Positions 19,597 through 31,908 of a stretch of 64,000 nt of DNA are shown here, piece after piece; position 1 is the first letter of the stretch, and each line of letters starts with the position of its first letter. The stretch spans positions 14,331,100-14,395,099 of the forward strand of contig NC_088654.1 in the NCBI RefSeq assembly GCF_964019385.1. The letters are read 5' to 3'. Under the pieces are notes generated by a model. The model saw nothing but the letters and a program-made list of their open reading frames with translations, ran no database searches and had not been told where the DNA came from. The translations under genes and the position numbers were made by a program. Origin of the DNA: Sycon ciliatum (taxonomy: Eukaryota; Porifera; Calcarea; Leucosolenida; Sycettidae).

Positions 19597-20908
19597 CCCA
19601 CCCTTAGTGCGCTAACATATGCGCAAGATTTAACAAATTTCTTCACGTCAAGGCCCATCTTGGGCCAATAGAAGAATTGACGAAGCCGGAAATATGTACG
19701 ATCCCGTCCCTGATGGCCTGCCGTAACACAGTCGTGGTACTCCTGCAGGAGCTGAAGCCTTACTGTACACTTGGGTACACACAAGCGATTGTTTGATGCT
19801 GCACGGAGGTATAGGTACCTGGACTCTTCATCCCAATAGTACCGCTCGTTTAGATTATCAGAGGAATTGCCGCGCAGCCGCTGAATTATTGGGAAAAGCT
19901 GCTCGTCATTCTGATATGCTTCCGAAATCATCTCAGCAACACGCCAATCAGAAACCACGCGCAATGAGCCATCAGACTTTTTAACGAAAAAGACTGGGGC
20001 ACCGTATGGTGACTTGCTGGGTTCGATGAAGCCCTTGCGGAGGAGTTCCGTGAGCTGGGCTTGCAATTCGTCCATCTCGGGTTTGGGGAGACGGTAGGCA
20101 GCCCGTGATGGAGGAACGGCACCCTCCTCAGTCACAATCTCATGGTCGACATCCCTCTCTGGCGGAAGCTCGGTCGGCAGGTCGTCTGGAAAGATGTCGA
20201 GTACCGCCGCAGAAGGTTAGCCAGTTGCTCTTGATGATCTGGGTGTTGTCTGGCGGCTGATGGCTTGCTGTCCTCCTCCTCGTCGTCAGTAGCGTTGACC
20301 CACGCCAGGATTCCCTGCGCGCCTTTCCTCAACTCGCGGCTAGCCTGGGAACCAGATATGAGCATGCTCTCAATTGGCGGCGACTCCTGATGCTCCGTAT
20401 CACTATTTTGGCCGGAAGGGGGTTTAGCAACGAGCGGCTCTCCGTTCAGTTTGACTTCGTTGGTCTGAACGTTGATATCCGGATTGTGTCTGGTCAGCCA
20501 TGGCTTGCCCATGATAGCATCATAGCGGCTCAACGGAAAAACTGTGAAAGATTGGGTGTCGCTGAAGTCTTTCACGATAACCTTTACCGGACCGGTCCTC
20601 TTCAGTCCCGATGATGTCGATGAGCCATCAGCCAGGGTTACCTTCAGTGTTTCGTCCTTGCTCTCCGTAACAAGGCCGTTTCTTTGCACGAAAGCTTCCG
20701 ATATGAAGTCGTGCGTCGATCTCGAGTCAATAAGCATAATTGCCCGGCGGCCGTCGATCCTGCCCTCAACACGGAGAAGGTCATGCTCCAAAGGAAGCTC
20801 CGTGTCCTGTACTGCGAGATCAACGTTGCTGACATGGGATTCCTGTTCGGCAACATCTTTCGAATCAGCTTGCAGCGTCGGTTCTTCCAGCTCTAGTACG
20901 CTGTAACG
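19443..20908 (-). pseudogene. Gypsy protease/RT remnant, copy 2
   Basis: Duplicate of 6470-7935, with the same RT-RNase H deletion, frameshifts and DSR in place of the protease DSG. Confidence 0.9.
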
Positions 20909-21109
20909 GTTGCGTATTTTTTTATATTCTTAATTCCACGATGGCGTGACGCCAATAAGGATGATTAATAAGTGCGATAGAACTGGTACTAGCCAGAAAC
21001 AGCTAGATGGAAACTAACCGGGAGGCAGGAAGCAATGGATCATGAAAAACAAGCGGGGGCAATAACGTTAGCAGGGGTGATCGAGATAGTTAAGTACACG
21101 TTCGAGATA

Positions 21110-23434
21110 TCAGAAACCAGGGGGATGCGCGGAGCAGGAGCAGGTACTGCTCAAAAGAAGACTGGATGCATTGTTTCGGAAAGAATTTCTACGAGGTTGG
21201 GTTGTCATGTCGATAGGGAGTGAGTTGTAGAGGGTGAGGGCACTGTTGATGGGGGAATCTCGGTGCCTGTTCGTGTGTGCGTGTCCGATGGAGTAGGTCC
21301 TTGTCTGTCGAAGGGTGTATGGTTGGTGTTGACGTTGTGGTGCAAGATGTGGTTGTTGCAGGTGTGGTGGGGAGGTTTGGTGGTGGATGTCCCATGCTAG
21401 TAGGGCTTGTTTAACAAGGAGTCGTGAGCTAAGGGTGGGGAGCTTTGCGTGATGGAGGAGGGAGCTGTTGTGAACTGGTGCAAAGAGGGGAATCCGAAGG
21501 CAGATGCGTATAGCACGGCGTTGAATTCTCTCCAGTGTGTCCCGCTGTTGCTGTGTTGTGTTCGAGAGGGCAAGGCTGCCATATTCGAGAACGGGTCGGA
21601 TGTAGGTTGTGCATATTAACAATAGGCTGGAAGCGTTCATTGTGCCACGTGTCTTGTGGAGTTGGTGTAGTAGTTTTTTGGCTTTGTTGGTGGTTTCTAT
21701 GATGTGTTGGGTCCATCGCAAATCGTCTTGGAGTGTAACACCAAGGTGCCTATGTTGGTGGACCTGCTGCAGCCGAGTCGAGTGGAGCGTGATGTGGATG
21801 GTGTGTTGGGGTTGGAAGGAAAGGACGACGGTTTTCGCGGTGTTAACGAGGAGATGCCAATCCTTCAACCATCGTTCTGCTGCGTCCACGGCACGTTGGA
21901 GGAATGCAGCTGACAAATCCCTCGTGTAATGCGTCGCGATGAGTGCCGTGTCATCGGCGAACTGGCTGCATTTAGTGTGAGAGCTTGTACATGCTGGGGG
22001 GAGGTCGATCGTGTACACCAGGAAAAGAAGAGGCCCCAGGACAGAGACCTGGGGTACTCCAGCTGGAATGGATTTCCATGATGACAAAGCGGAGCCAACC
22101 TTGACGCGTTGTCGGCGGCGAGTCAGGTAGCTTGTGAGCCAGGTTAGGGCAATGCCACGGACACCAAGGTGCTCGAGTTTGGCCAGGAGGCCAGCATGCC
22201 AGACTCGGTCAAAAGCCTTTGATAAGTCAAAGAAGCATGCTGACACTGCCTGACCGGAATCTCGGCTGGCGGAAATCTCATGCACTAGGCGGGAGAGCTG
22301 TAGTTCAGTACTATCCTTAGATCGAAATCCAGATTGGTCGGCCGGTAGGTGGGGCTCAATATGGGTGTAGAGGCGTTGGTGAACAATCCTCTCCTGAACC
22401 TTGCTGACAACGCTTAGGAGCGAGATTGGTCTATAATTGGTGACCTCTGCACGAGAGGCTTTCTTGTGTAGAGGACTGATAGTGGCGTCGCGCCAGTCCT
22501 GTGGCTGCTCGCCTCGCGAGAAAGACTCGTTGAAAAGTGTTGCGAGGGAGCACGATATTTCGTCTGCAGTGATCTTGAGCAATTTCGTCGGGATGCCATC
22601 GTACCCAGCCGACTTCCGGAAATCAAGAGCGGAAAGGAGTTTTCTGACCTCCTCCTGGGTGGTGATGATTTCCTTCAGTTCGCTTCCTATGATGCGCGAC
22701 ATGCCAATCTCTGGCACGGCTTCAGTTGGTCCGGAGACGGACTTCTGGCTTTCCGAAATGAAAAAATTGTTAAACGCTTCCGCCTTTTCTCCATCTGATC
22801 TAGCCACTGTTTTGTTCGCTGAAATAGGTGGAAGCTGCTTTTTCGGGGACGACCGCAGTGATTTCATTAACTTGTACAGGTTTCGCTGTGGGACACCAGT
22901 TACGTCGCCTTGCGCGGTAGTGGATACGAAGGCGGATTTAGCTTCTCTCAGTAGTGTTGTGGTCCTATTGCGTTGAGTAACGAATGTGACAGCGAAGAGA
23001 TGCAGTCGCACCCGCTCTTGATGATGCAACGGACCGTACAACTTGGCGAGGGCTTCACGCAGCGCTGGCCACGTCGAGAACTCCACACCCGTATCCAACG
23101 ATGCGACGAGCCATAGCTTGGCGTTGACGCTCAGGAAGCCCGCTGCGTAATCCACCATCACCGATGAGTCGGTGATTCCCAGTGACCGAATCGCCAGCTC
23201 AATGGAGAAAGCCCACTCCTTGAACTGCGAGTGCTTGCCATCGAAGATCGGCGGCTCCTTAGCGTGCCGAGGCTTCCCGGACGAATGAGCGGGCGGCACA
23301 GGGAGCGGTTGTTGTCGGTTGCTCAGACGGGCGCTGACTTGGCGACTGGCTTCACGGACCTCGCTGGCCAACCTGAATAGCAACACAGAAAGAACAAGGA
23401 TCGCCACGACAATGGCGAGCTCCAAGAACACCAT
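21110..23434 (-). CDS. Fusion ORF: gag N-terminus + LINE RT, copy 2
   Basis: Duplicate of the 774-codon frame at 8137-10461, also fully open, and identical in predicted protein as far as I can read. Same hydrophobic N-terminus and FADD RT motif. Confidence 0.7.
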   Translation of the reverse strand: MVFLELAIVVAILVLSVLLFRLASEVREASRQVSARLSNRQQPLPVPPAHSSGKPRHAKEPPIFDGKHSQFKEWAFSIELAIRSLGITDSSVMVDYAAGFLSVNAKLWLVASLDTGVEFSTWPALREALAKLYGPLHHQERVRLHLFAVTFVTQRNRTTTLLREAKSAFVSTTAQGDVTGVPQRNLYKLMKSLRSSPKKQLPPISANKTVARSDGEKAEAFNNFFISESQKSVSGPTEAVPEIGMSRIIGSELKEIITTQEEVRKLLSALDFRKSAGYDGIPTKLLKITADEISCSLATLFNESFSRGEQPQDWRDATISPLHKKASRAEVTNYRPISLLSVVSKVQERIVHQRLYTHIEPHLPADQSGFRSKDSTELQLSRLVHEISASRDSGQAVSACFFDLSKAFDRVWHAGLLAKLEHLGVRGIALTWLTSYLTRRRQRVKVGSALSSWKSIPAGVPQVSVLGPLLFLVYTIDLPPACTSSHTKCSQFADDTALIATHYTRDLSAAFLQRAVDAAERWLKDWHLLVNTAKTVVLSFQPQHTIHITLHSTRLQQVHQHRHLGVTLQDDLRWTQHIIETTNKAKKLLHQLHKTRGTMNASSLLLICTTYIRPVLEYGSLALSNTTQQQRDTLERIQRRAIRICLRIPLFAPVHNSSLLHHAKLPTLSSRLLVKQALLAWDIHHQTSPPHLQQPHLAPQRQHQPYTLRQTRTYSIGHAHTNRHRDSPINSALTLYNSLPIDMTTQPRRNSFRNNASSLLLSSTCSCSAHPPGF

Positions 23435-23625
23435 GTTAACAATCCTCCGCTTCCAGTGTAACCGTTTGAAGGTATTCTTGGAAAAGACAATGCTTGCTCA
23501 AGGCAACACAACTGATAGGGCACTTCGTGCCCTAAGGTGATAACGCGAGTGCTGACAGGATAGGGAAAGGTGCAAGATACAGAGCTAGAGGGCAGATAAG
23601 GTTAGCGCTAAAAGGAACTGTTACA

Positions 23626-24061
23626 GACTTCGTCGTTACCAAGCCTACTAGGAATATTTTGCCTAATTACCTGGTTTGTTCTTCATCAGTGCAGTAGATC
23701 TACACGTTGCTTTGTCTGCTATGTGCCAACAAAAGAAAACAGAACTCAATTGTCGCGAGACCATTCGCCCCAATTTCCCCAGCCCATACGCGAAACACTT
23801 GCGCAGATTCGCTCTCCATGACATTATCTAATATTACACGTGCACATGTAAGAAGAGATTGGTAATGGTGGTATACACGTAAGGCACTGAAATTGTCGCC
23901 AATCTGATAACTTTCACCCATTGAAGTAAGGCGATCTCAACGACATTTTCAAATCGTTCATTTGTGAAGTGTAATCTTTTCTTGGTGAAATCTCTTTGAT
24001 ACACAGTTGAACATCAGTTCAGACTATTTTTTAAAGGGATTTTAATTTGTTCGTTTGTAAG
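23626..24061 (+). promoter_or_regulatory. Conserved upstream region of TRIM-like gene A'
   Basis: Copy of 10653-11088 with one substitution (near 23895). Also conserved upstream of gene B. Confidence 0.5.
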
Positions 24062-26041
24062 ATGCGGCCACCATGTGTATTCTGCAAGAATGGAGCCGGC
24101 AAGGCAGGAAAACTGCTCAAGTGTCTTCACAAGATCTGCTTAGACTGTCTTCCGCACAGTATTCAGCAAGATGGACGGATACGCTGTTCCAAATGTCCAC
24201 GTACTACGCCATGTCCACCGCCTGGTCGCAATTACAAACAGGTGTTGGTTGACGACTCCATGTTCCACACTGTTTTAGATAGTCATGATGGAACCACGAA
24301 TGCGAACACTAAAGACGATGATCATCAAATCGTTGCTGGTGAAAGCATGGATTCTCCTAACATCCCACAAGAATCAAAGAGCTCTCACCTAGTCCATTCT
24401 GCCGTTGTGGATGCTCAAGGTTTCCAGATATCTCATCACGGGCGAGTGCACTTTTGCTCTTACCATATGAAGATGAAGTTGCAGTATTACTGCACCCTAT
24501 GTCGGGAGGTTTTGTGTGAAACGTGTAAGGAACAAGATGAGCACGCGTCACATATCGATCAGATCAATGATGGCGCTGAAGCAGCCGGAACCTTAAGACA
24601 CAGACTTACGGAGCGCCTGAGCAACATGATCCCTGATGACAACGAAAAGGAAGTGAACGAAAGCCTGGATTACGCCGGTGATCTTCTCACAGCATTTGAG
24701 TGTGACTCTGCAAGTCAAGTGTCCAGGATCAAGACAATGATACATGAGCAGTGCCAGGAGCTACTTTTCAGAGTAGAGAAGCGAAAACAGGAGCTGATTA
24801 GCGAGGGTGAATTGCGGAAGAAGGAGCTAGTCGAAGTCCTAGACCATTTACGGGAGTCGAACAACGCTCTTCATCACATACTTGACGCACCCAGAAATGC
24901 TCTAAGAATCAAAGACCTCGTTAAAATGCGTCCACATTCGATTCAGCTTCTGACAGACGTGTCTCGTGACATTGTGGCCAGAGGAAGATCGCTACTGTGG
25001 AGAATAGCATTCACGTGCAGGAAAATGTCAGAAGTGGAAGGACAATTTCGTATTATGGGTAAAGTCGTGGACAACACTGAAATGGATTTGTCGCGTTGTT
25101 CCTTTCCTTGCCCGGTGTATCCTGGATATGCAGGGGAACAATCTTACCTTACTGTTCTAGTGAGAAATGGTCGAGGCCAACCGTTGTCTGATACCGCATT
25201 GAAAATATCCAGCATTCAAATCTGGGCAACTCGAATTGAAGGTGCTTTTTCTCCGGCAGCTCCAGTGCTAGTGTCGATATCAGGTTATAGCAAAGGGGAA
25301 GTGCATGCTTTAGTCCAGTTTAGCTGCAGTCAAACTACTGCTTTTCTGCTAGAACTGTTGCTGGATATCCCTTGTATTTTACCTGACTTTCAAAGTGGTT
25401 CATTGGCCAGTATTGTAGATAGGTATTTCCCCTTAAAAACCTGGCTGCTCATGTACAAATCGAGGGCGAGCGACTTTGACGTAGATTTGTGTTCCCCAAA
25501 AGAATGCGTAAAACTAGGGGTAAGGATGTGTACATTTACGAATGCCTTCCTGTACACGGAAATAAGCCAAGTAAAGAATGGAGTTGCAACGGTACTCGCC
25601 ATTGAACCAGTTCAAAACCGTGACTTTGGAGTATCAATTATCATCTTGTTGTTGTTGTTGTATACTTTATTTATCTTAAGATGCATAACCAGGAAGCTAG
25701 ACATCGGATTTACTTGGGGCTGTGCAGAGAATAGCCAAGAAATGAAACTTGTTCTGGCATCCGCCGCTTATTCGAACTCCTCGTCTTGTCCTATTTGTGA
25801 TGTAGTTGCTGGAGACCTCATACATATAACACGCTGTCCCTACACCCAGGATGAGTATAACATTGACCATTATGTCATTGACTCTGGATTGCTGAAGAAC
25901 AATCATAACGTACGTATAGATTTAAATACGAAGCCAATACTAATGGTGCGAATGTTCCGCTGTGGTACATGCATTCAGGTTTATGAACACAATACAGAAC
26001 AACGGAATGAATTTATGCGAGAGGCGAAAAGTCCTTTTTGA
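24062..26041 (+). CDS. TRIM-like RING/B-box protein A' (tandem copy)
   Basis: A 659-residue duplicate of the gene at 11089-13068. The only protein difference I see is Val for Phe at residue 91 (IVAGES versus IFAGES); gene B also has Val there, so Val is likely ancestral. RING (5-45), B-box 2 (132-164), predicted coiled coil and C-terminal region are as in copy 1, including the hydrophobic LLLLLYTLFIL insertion near residue 528. Flanks are duplicated too, so it probably shares its regulation. The presumed role is that of an E3 ubiquitin ligase-type adaptor; substrate unknown. Confidence 0.85.
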   Translation: MRPPCVFCKNGAGKAGKLLKCLHKICLDCLPHSIQQDGRIRCSKCPRTTPCPPPGRNYKQVLVDDSMFHTVLDSHDGTTNANTKDDDHQIVAGESMDSPNIPQESKSSHLVHSAVVDAQGFQISHHGRVHFCSYHMKMKLQYYCTLCREVLCETCKEQDEHASHIDQINDGAEAAGTLRHRLTERLSNMIPDDNEKEVNESLDYAGDLLTAFECDSASQVSRIKTMIHEQCQELLFRVEKRKQELISEGELRKKELVEVLDHLRESNNALHHILDAPRNALRIKDLVKMRPHSIQLLTDVSRDIVARGRSLLWRIAFTCRKMSEVEGQFRIMGKVVDNTEMDLSRCSFPCPVYPGYAGEQSYLTVLVRNGRGQPLSDTALKISSIQIWATRIEGAFSPAAPVLVSISGYSKGEVHALVQFSCSQTTAFLLELLLDIPCILPDFQSGSLASIVDRYFPLKTWLLMYKSRASDFDVDLCSPKECVKLGVRMCTFTNAFLYTEISQVKNGVATVLAIEPVQNRDFGVSIIILLLLLYTLFILRCITRKLDIGFTWGCAENSQEMKLVLASAAYSNSSSCPICDVVAGDLIHITRCPYTQDEYNIDHYVIDSGLLKNNHNVRIDLNTKPILMVRMFRCGTCIQVYEHNTEQRNEFMREAKSPF

Positions 26042-28059
26042 CGCCCTGGCCCAGCGTATGGAGAAATAACAGGTATCGCTTATAATGAATACCAAGCTCA
26101 TCGATCCTGCTCTTTTCTTTCTGATCACGTGAAACTGAACTACTCCTCGCGGCTCAGTTAAGAAGCTGCCTTATGGGCCCTGTGCTATCGTGGCATTAAA
26201 GAAACGAGATTTTGGTTTGTCTTGTCTTGGTGAACATTTTCGTTTTGTTTTTGATTTTTGTCTGATTGTTTTGCAATTCGCTCAAATGGTGCTCCTTGTT
26301 TCATGCGAACTGACAATCAACATAAAAATTTGATCTGGTTCATGTCCGACCAAACTAACCAATGACTGTTCTTTGGATAGCTAATGTGGGTATCGATGGT
26401 GTTTGCTTGCCATTCATGTGTCCATCGAAAAAACCGTGGTTAGATTCACACCCAGCCAGTGGTATTGCTGACCAGCACACAGAGAGGATATGCAGGTTAT
26501 GATAGCACATTTACAAACCAACACCTCATGCAATTTGTGTGTTGCCTCGCACCTTTAACACACCAGGATACATGGAAGATTTTGCAATGGACGAGCTAGG
26601 ATATATTTAACCACCATCACCACTTCCATCTCAAACGCGTTACTATAAGACATAATGACCTCGCGAGTTGTTGGTCTCCATTGCAAGTTTGAAGCTTAGA
26701 GTTGGCTTCATGATGGGAGCAAAATTCTTTTCTCATATATTCTCCAGAGTGGGAGCTGTAAACCATGGGAGGAATCATAGGAGTGCCTGGCCAGCACTAG
26801 GCCCAGCACCCAACCAACATGTACCGGTCCTTCAACGCGGTAGCATCCTTGGCCCGCGCAGGCTGTGAGTGCGTGCCTGACTGGCAGACACATGTTCACC
26901 CCCCCCCCCCCTATCCCACTCAAGGGCTGCGGCCGCGCCGGCTACCCACGGCTTTCGTGACAGGACTTCTCAGGCTGCACCAGCGAGAGTTGTAATCCAT
27001 GGTAGAGATCATTGGGACGACGATTATCTTGGTATTTTGTTGGCAAGTGGTGTTCGTGCCTCCATGCAAGCTGTCACTGCTTCGATACTGTGAAATATTT
27101 CATCATCACAAGCACAAATACAAGGCTAGTCCCTGAGCGCAGATCTCTAATTCAAATACATGTACAAAGGGGAAAGACAAAGGAACTACAAGTTACGCTA
27201 TACTGTCCACTAACACCACCAGTTACTAAACAATCAGCTCATGCGATAACATTGCACGACACTGACCGACGGTACTGACGTTCTACAACTAACTCGCTAA
27301 CAGCTCTAGCACATATTGGATGCGCACTCTTTAGATAGCACGTGACTGCCTATATGATAATACAATTATGTTTAATACTGCACTCTGGTACAACTGGCTT
27401 CAATTAACTGTGCAGAGACATGCTTCACTAGAACGTCAGACGTTTAGATATCACGTGACTGCCTATCTCTTAATTTGCTAAATCCTATATATAGGATTTT
27501 GGTCATATTTTTCAACCCAAAATGGGTGTGGCATGAGACTAGCAAACAGTCTGTGACCAATTCTTCCTTGTTAGGTCTTAGTAGATATCGAGAGTTGAAT
27601 AAGATAATTTTTTTCAAACACTAACATCTCAGGCTCATCTCCTTGCCCAATATCTGCAAGGAGATGTTCTTCTGCACATTCACTGCTTCAGTCCTTTCCA
27701 TGACAGCAGCTGAACAATTATGCTCAAATTTCCAATTAGTGCTAAAAATGAGTATTCATCAGAAATATTATCGCCCTATGAATCTAAAATGTAAACATTC
27801 ATGCCTCAAATATTTACAACTTCCATGAAAACCAGTATGCCGTTATTATTGGTCGTGACGACCAATAACAACGGCATAAAAGGCACACATTTTCAAATCC
27901 TATAATTATATAGGATTTTTGGCCAGCAAATTAAGAGATATACCTATATGTTACTGCACTCTGGTACAACTGGCCACAATTAACTGTGCTGAGACCTACT
28001 TCACTAGGATCGTCAGACACGCGCTGCTGCAGAGTGCTCATTTCGACATGATACAGTCG
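26042..28059. other. Duplicate of 13069-15089: TRIM 3' flank and inverted repeats
   Basis: No gene. Contains the ATTAAA at 26195-26200, the shortened C run (13 nt, about 26899-26911), the palindromic element at about 27480-27942 and the direct repeats. Confidence 0.7.
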
Positions 28060-29263
28060 AAATTCAAGAATGTAATCGGGAGTGGAACAGTGCAACGGGC
28101 GCTGTCCAGCACATACTCGAGGGACACAAATATGCTCTAACAAATGAAGACCTCGTTAAGCTGCATCCGCATTCCATTCAACTTCTTTCACAAACGTCCC
28201 ATGGCATTGTGGCCAAAAGACGTTCGCTAACGAGAAGAATTACATAAAAGTGCAAGAACCTTTCCGAACTAGAAAGACACCTTGATGTCATGGGTAAAGT
28301 CGTGGATAACACTGACATTGATTTGTCAAGCTGTTGCTTTTTTTACCCGTCGTTCATTGCGGTTTCAGGAGAACGATTTGTACTTACAGCTCGAGTGAGA
28401 AATGGACAAGGCCAACCTTTGTCTGAAGCCGCATTGAAAGTCTCCAGCATTCAGATCTGGGTAACTCGAATCGGAGGTGGTTTTTCGCCGTCAGCGCCAG
28501 TGCAAGTGCTGATATCAGCGTGTGGAAAAGGTGAAGTGCATGCAGAAGTCCAGCTTAACTGTAGTCAACCGACTGCCTTTCTCCTAGAACTGATGCTGGA
28601 TACTCCTTGTATCTTACCAGCATTTAAAAATGGTTCAATGGTCAGAGATGTAGAGATGTGTAACCCTCTAACAGCGTCGGTGCATGTGTTCAGATCCTGG
28701 GCCAGCGTCTTTCACCCAATGTGCTGTTCTCCCAGAGAGTCCATACGAACATACCCACTCCTAACTTTCTTTCACAGGCTTCCACGTTCTTCCAAGTACG
28801 CCAAGTCCGGGATGGAGTTGCTACGGCACGAGGCTCTAAACCGATTCAAAATCGAGACTTTGCAGTAGCAATCATCATTAAAAATTGCCCATGCAACAAG
28901 CTAGATATCGGATTTACATGGGACTGTGCAGAGACTAGCCAAGAAATGAAACTTGTACTCGCGTCCTCAGCTAATTCGCACTCCTCGTCTACTCCTATTC
29001 GCAATTTAGTGACTGGAGACCTCATGCACGTAACACGCTGTGCCTACATGCAGTGTAAGTATAACATTGACCACTATGATCTTCGCTCTGGATTGTTGAA
29101 GATCAACCATAGCGTACGTATAGATTCCAGCACGAAGCCAATATTGATGGTGCGAATGTTCCACTGCGATACACGAGTCGATGTTTTTGAATTTGATAAA
29201 CAACAAATAAATAAATCAATGCAAGAGATAAATGCCTTTTTGACTCCAAGCCCCAGTGAATAG
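28060..29263 (+). pseudogene. Broken TRIM-like gene, C-terminal half (copy 2)
   Basis: Duplicate of 15090-16293 with the same in-frame stop (28245-28247) and the same frameshift between frames 28290-28868 and 28721-29263. Confidence 0.85.
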
Positions 29264-29608
29264 ACAATAACATATATGGCCTGTTGTGGTTTTATTTGCT
29301 AACAATCGTGATTTTTCTTCATGACCACGTCTTAGTTAATTTCCTCCTTCAACGACTTTAAGGTTTTCTTGTTGCCTTGTGATAATGAAAATTTGAGTTT
29401 TGTCATAGATTATATTGTTTCCTTTGTTAAGTATAGATTATTGTAGCAGGTGAATATCAAAGGTGCGAATGTTTGAATGCGATACACGCAGAAATGTTCT
29501 GGAACAAAACCAAATATCGAATGTTATGGTTTTTCATTGCAAAACATCGTGCTTTTCTTTCTGATTAGTCATAAATATTGTTCCTCGTTCAACAGGTCAT
29601 TATAGAAT

Positions 29609-31908
29609 TTGGAAAAGCGATCCTGTCAGCTTTTCTATTATTGTGTTCACATGGCAGAAAAAACGACATCGCTATGCTTCGTAAGTTTCTACTTAAGGTG
29701 CTCGGTATTTCACTTAGGCTACGTAAGTCTCTACGTAACGTGCTCGGTATTAGATCTACCAACGCGTGGTAGCCGTGTGCTGTGCACGTGCACGGCAGAC
29801 ATTGTGTTCAGTGCACATGCATGCAGTCCGCGGATCCGTGTTCGGATGTGCATGCGCGAGGAACTTCCTTCTTTGGAACTGCTTCTTGCATGAGCTGTTT
29901 CGGATATTTCGTCTCATGGCCTGGCTTATTTCGTTTCGGCGCTGCTGAGACCTCCTTTCGCGGAATATTACTCAATGACAGGTGAGTTGACCAGTTGCCT
30001 TTGATTCATTTGCTTGTGTTGACTCTTTCATTCAGGAAAAGTGTGCTGATTTTGGGGCGGAATGCAATAAATAATGGAAAAGTTGACAGGATCTCTTTTC
30101 TAAATTTTGCTTTTCTGCTGCCGAGCTGCGAGGCCTCCTTTTACGGAATACTCGATGACAGGTGATCTCTAAGTTTACCGGTTTCCTTCGATTCATTTGC
30201 TTATGTTCACCTTTCATTTACGGAAACGTGTGCTGATTTTATTCGGATTTAGATCCATTTTTATCTCTTTGCCCTTGTCTACAGTGTGCGAAGAACGCGA
30301 GTTCAACTTCTTGACGGTAAGGCTTATGTTGGATGTGTTGTCGAAATACTCATATTCATTGTACATTGGTACCAAGAGTACATAACCCCCCAGAGTGTGC
30401 AACGCCTGATCCAGTTCTGCATAGGGTCTTGGTCGAGCGGAATCGGATCTTTGCGTCATAATACCGTACACATCTGAGGGGAACCCGGGGAGTCGCGGGT
30501 ACTCTTGAATCAAAAACAATGGTGCCCTGCCTCGAGACCGGCCTTGCGCTGGTGTGAAGTGTACGCATGACATCAGAAGATCCGATTCCGCTCGACCAAG
30601 ACCCTACACAGAGCTGGATCGGCGTTGCACACTCTGGGGGGTTATGTACTCTTGTTGGTACGTTACAAGTAAGGCACTGGTCAGTGGCATACTATCGTTG
30701 GCAGTTCCCAATCTGGAGGGAAAGGTTCAAGTACCAATTGACCGAGTTTGAAAAATAAATTCGCATATCAGGGGAAATCTCTATTGTGGAGAGGTTCAGT
30801 AACTTGTTTGTTTCATACGAAACAAGCCAATGGGTGCAGTCCCGTCTCGTGAAAATCTCGTTTGCGCGGGCCAAGTGCACGTACGCCATGACCCGATCTC
30901 ACGAAATTTCCTACGACAGTTCATTTCGCGTTCCCTGCAAGTTTCGCGTCCAAAGGTGCGAAGTTTCGCACTTCATGATGTAGAGCGAAAGTTTGTACGC
31001 ATTTTCGTTTTGCAGAATCTCTCTAGTGACTCAATTGTTTCATACGAGACGAGTCAATGAGTCTGTGTGGCTTAGAATCTTTCGCTGTAGAAGAAATCTA
31101 TTCGTATGTCTATTGGAGAAATAATTGTATTCACTGGTTATAAAATAGGTTAAGACAAACTCACAGAATAAAACCATCGGTCCCTTGGTGTTCGTCCTAA
31201 AGAGGTTCGACTGGATATCATTCATACTCACCAAAAGATATGTAAGATTTTATCATTGTGGAGTGCCTTGTTTATCTCTCAGTACCTCCAACCATAGCCT
31301 TGCCCCTTTTCTCCTCAGGATCAGTGTAGTTGTTGGAACGAGGTTTTGGACTCAGCAATGTATTCGTTTACATTTTAATACATGTTTATTGTTCCTCCTT
31401 TGCTGTGTTGGTTTAGACAATCGTGGACTAACAGTTTGAAGTCATTGAACTACTTCCAAAAGTTGTATCGACATCAACAGGATTATGATTTCAGTTTCAA
31501 TATGATGCTGGATGACCTTATCACGATAACCCATGACTATAAACCATTATAAACACAGAATCAACAAAAACATCTGCGACACGCACCTGGCGCATGGCTA
31601 CATTTCTCAAATAAATCTGATTGAGGGTGGAGAAATCTGAAATATCTGAAAGGCAAGACAATTTTATGACAGAGTCATGAAATTCTGCAACAGCAACATG
31701 CACAGAATGACCTCCGTATAAAAAAAGTATCACCACCACTGCTCACATGTTTCCCCGCAGAAGAACATGCATTATGCTAGTGCCATTTTCTGCAAGAAAA
31801 GGCTTGCACATCAATGCGTATAATATGGTATTGATATGATGTGAAGGCCATCAATTACATATTGATATAGGGAATTCCATTGATTGGTGACAGAAAAAAC
31901 AAAAGAAA
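29609..31908. repeat. Repeat block, copy 1
   Basis: Non-coding, low-copy sequence that is paralogous over its length to 36405-39037 plus 43617-43907, and from about 31354 on to 63737-62909 in inverted orientation. It starts with tandem CTACGTAAG...GGTGCTCGGTATT units. I find no credible gene: the open frames are short and not conserved between copies. It carries a MITE at 30373-30654 that the copy near 37890 lacks. Confidence 0.75.
30373..30654. mobile_element. 282-bp MITE with about 80-bp inverted ends
   Basis: Terminal inverted repeats start CAAGAGTACATAACCCCCC and continue, with mismatches, for about 80 bp. They are flanked by 7-bp direct repeats TTGGTAC (30366-30372 and 30655-30661). The paralogous site near 37883 has a single TTGGTAC and no insertion. 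Superfamily uncertain; a 7-8 bp duplication would suit hAT or P-like elements. Confidence 0.85.

Larger units (their letters stand above)
17244..23625 (-). mobile_element. Gypsy LTR element with nested LINEs, copy 2
   Basis: Tandem duplicate of the element at 4271-10652. LTRs are at 17244-17415 and 23457-23625, with GACTT repeats at 17239-17243 and 23626-23630. These target repeats were copied by duplication, not by a new insertion. The same deletion, same DSR protease and same nested LINEs are present. Confidence 0.9.
16801..29766 (+). repeat. Tandem duplicate (about 12.97 kb) of about 3830-16800
   Basis: Every feature of 3830-16800 recurs at +12,973 bp, or +12,970 after the C run near 26899. 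In reading through I found about five substitutions (near 6350, 10922, 11359, 14774 and 16547 in copy 1), one AAT-repeat length change and one C-run length change, so identity is about 99.9%. All nested insertions and pseudogene lesions are shared and therefore older than the duplication. Confidence 0.93.
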
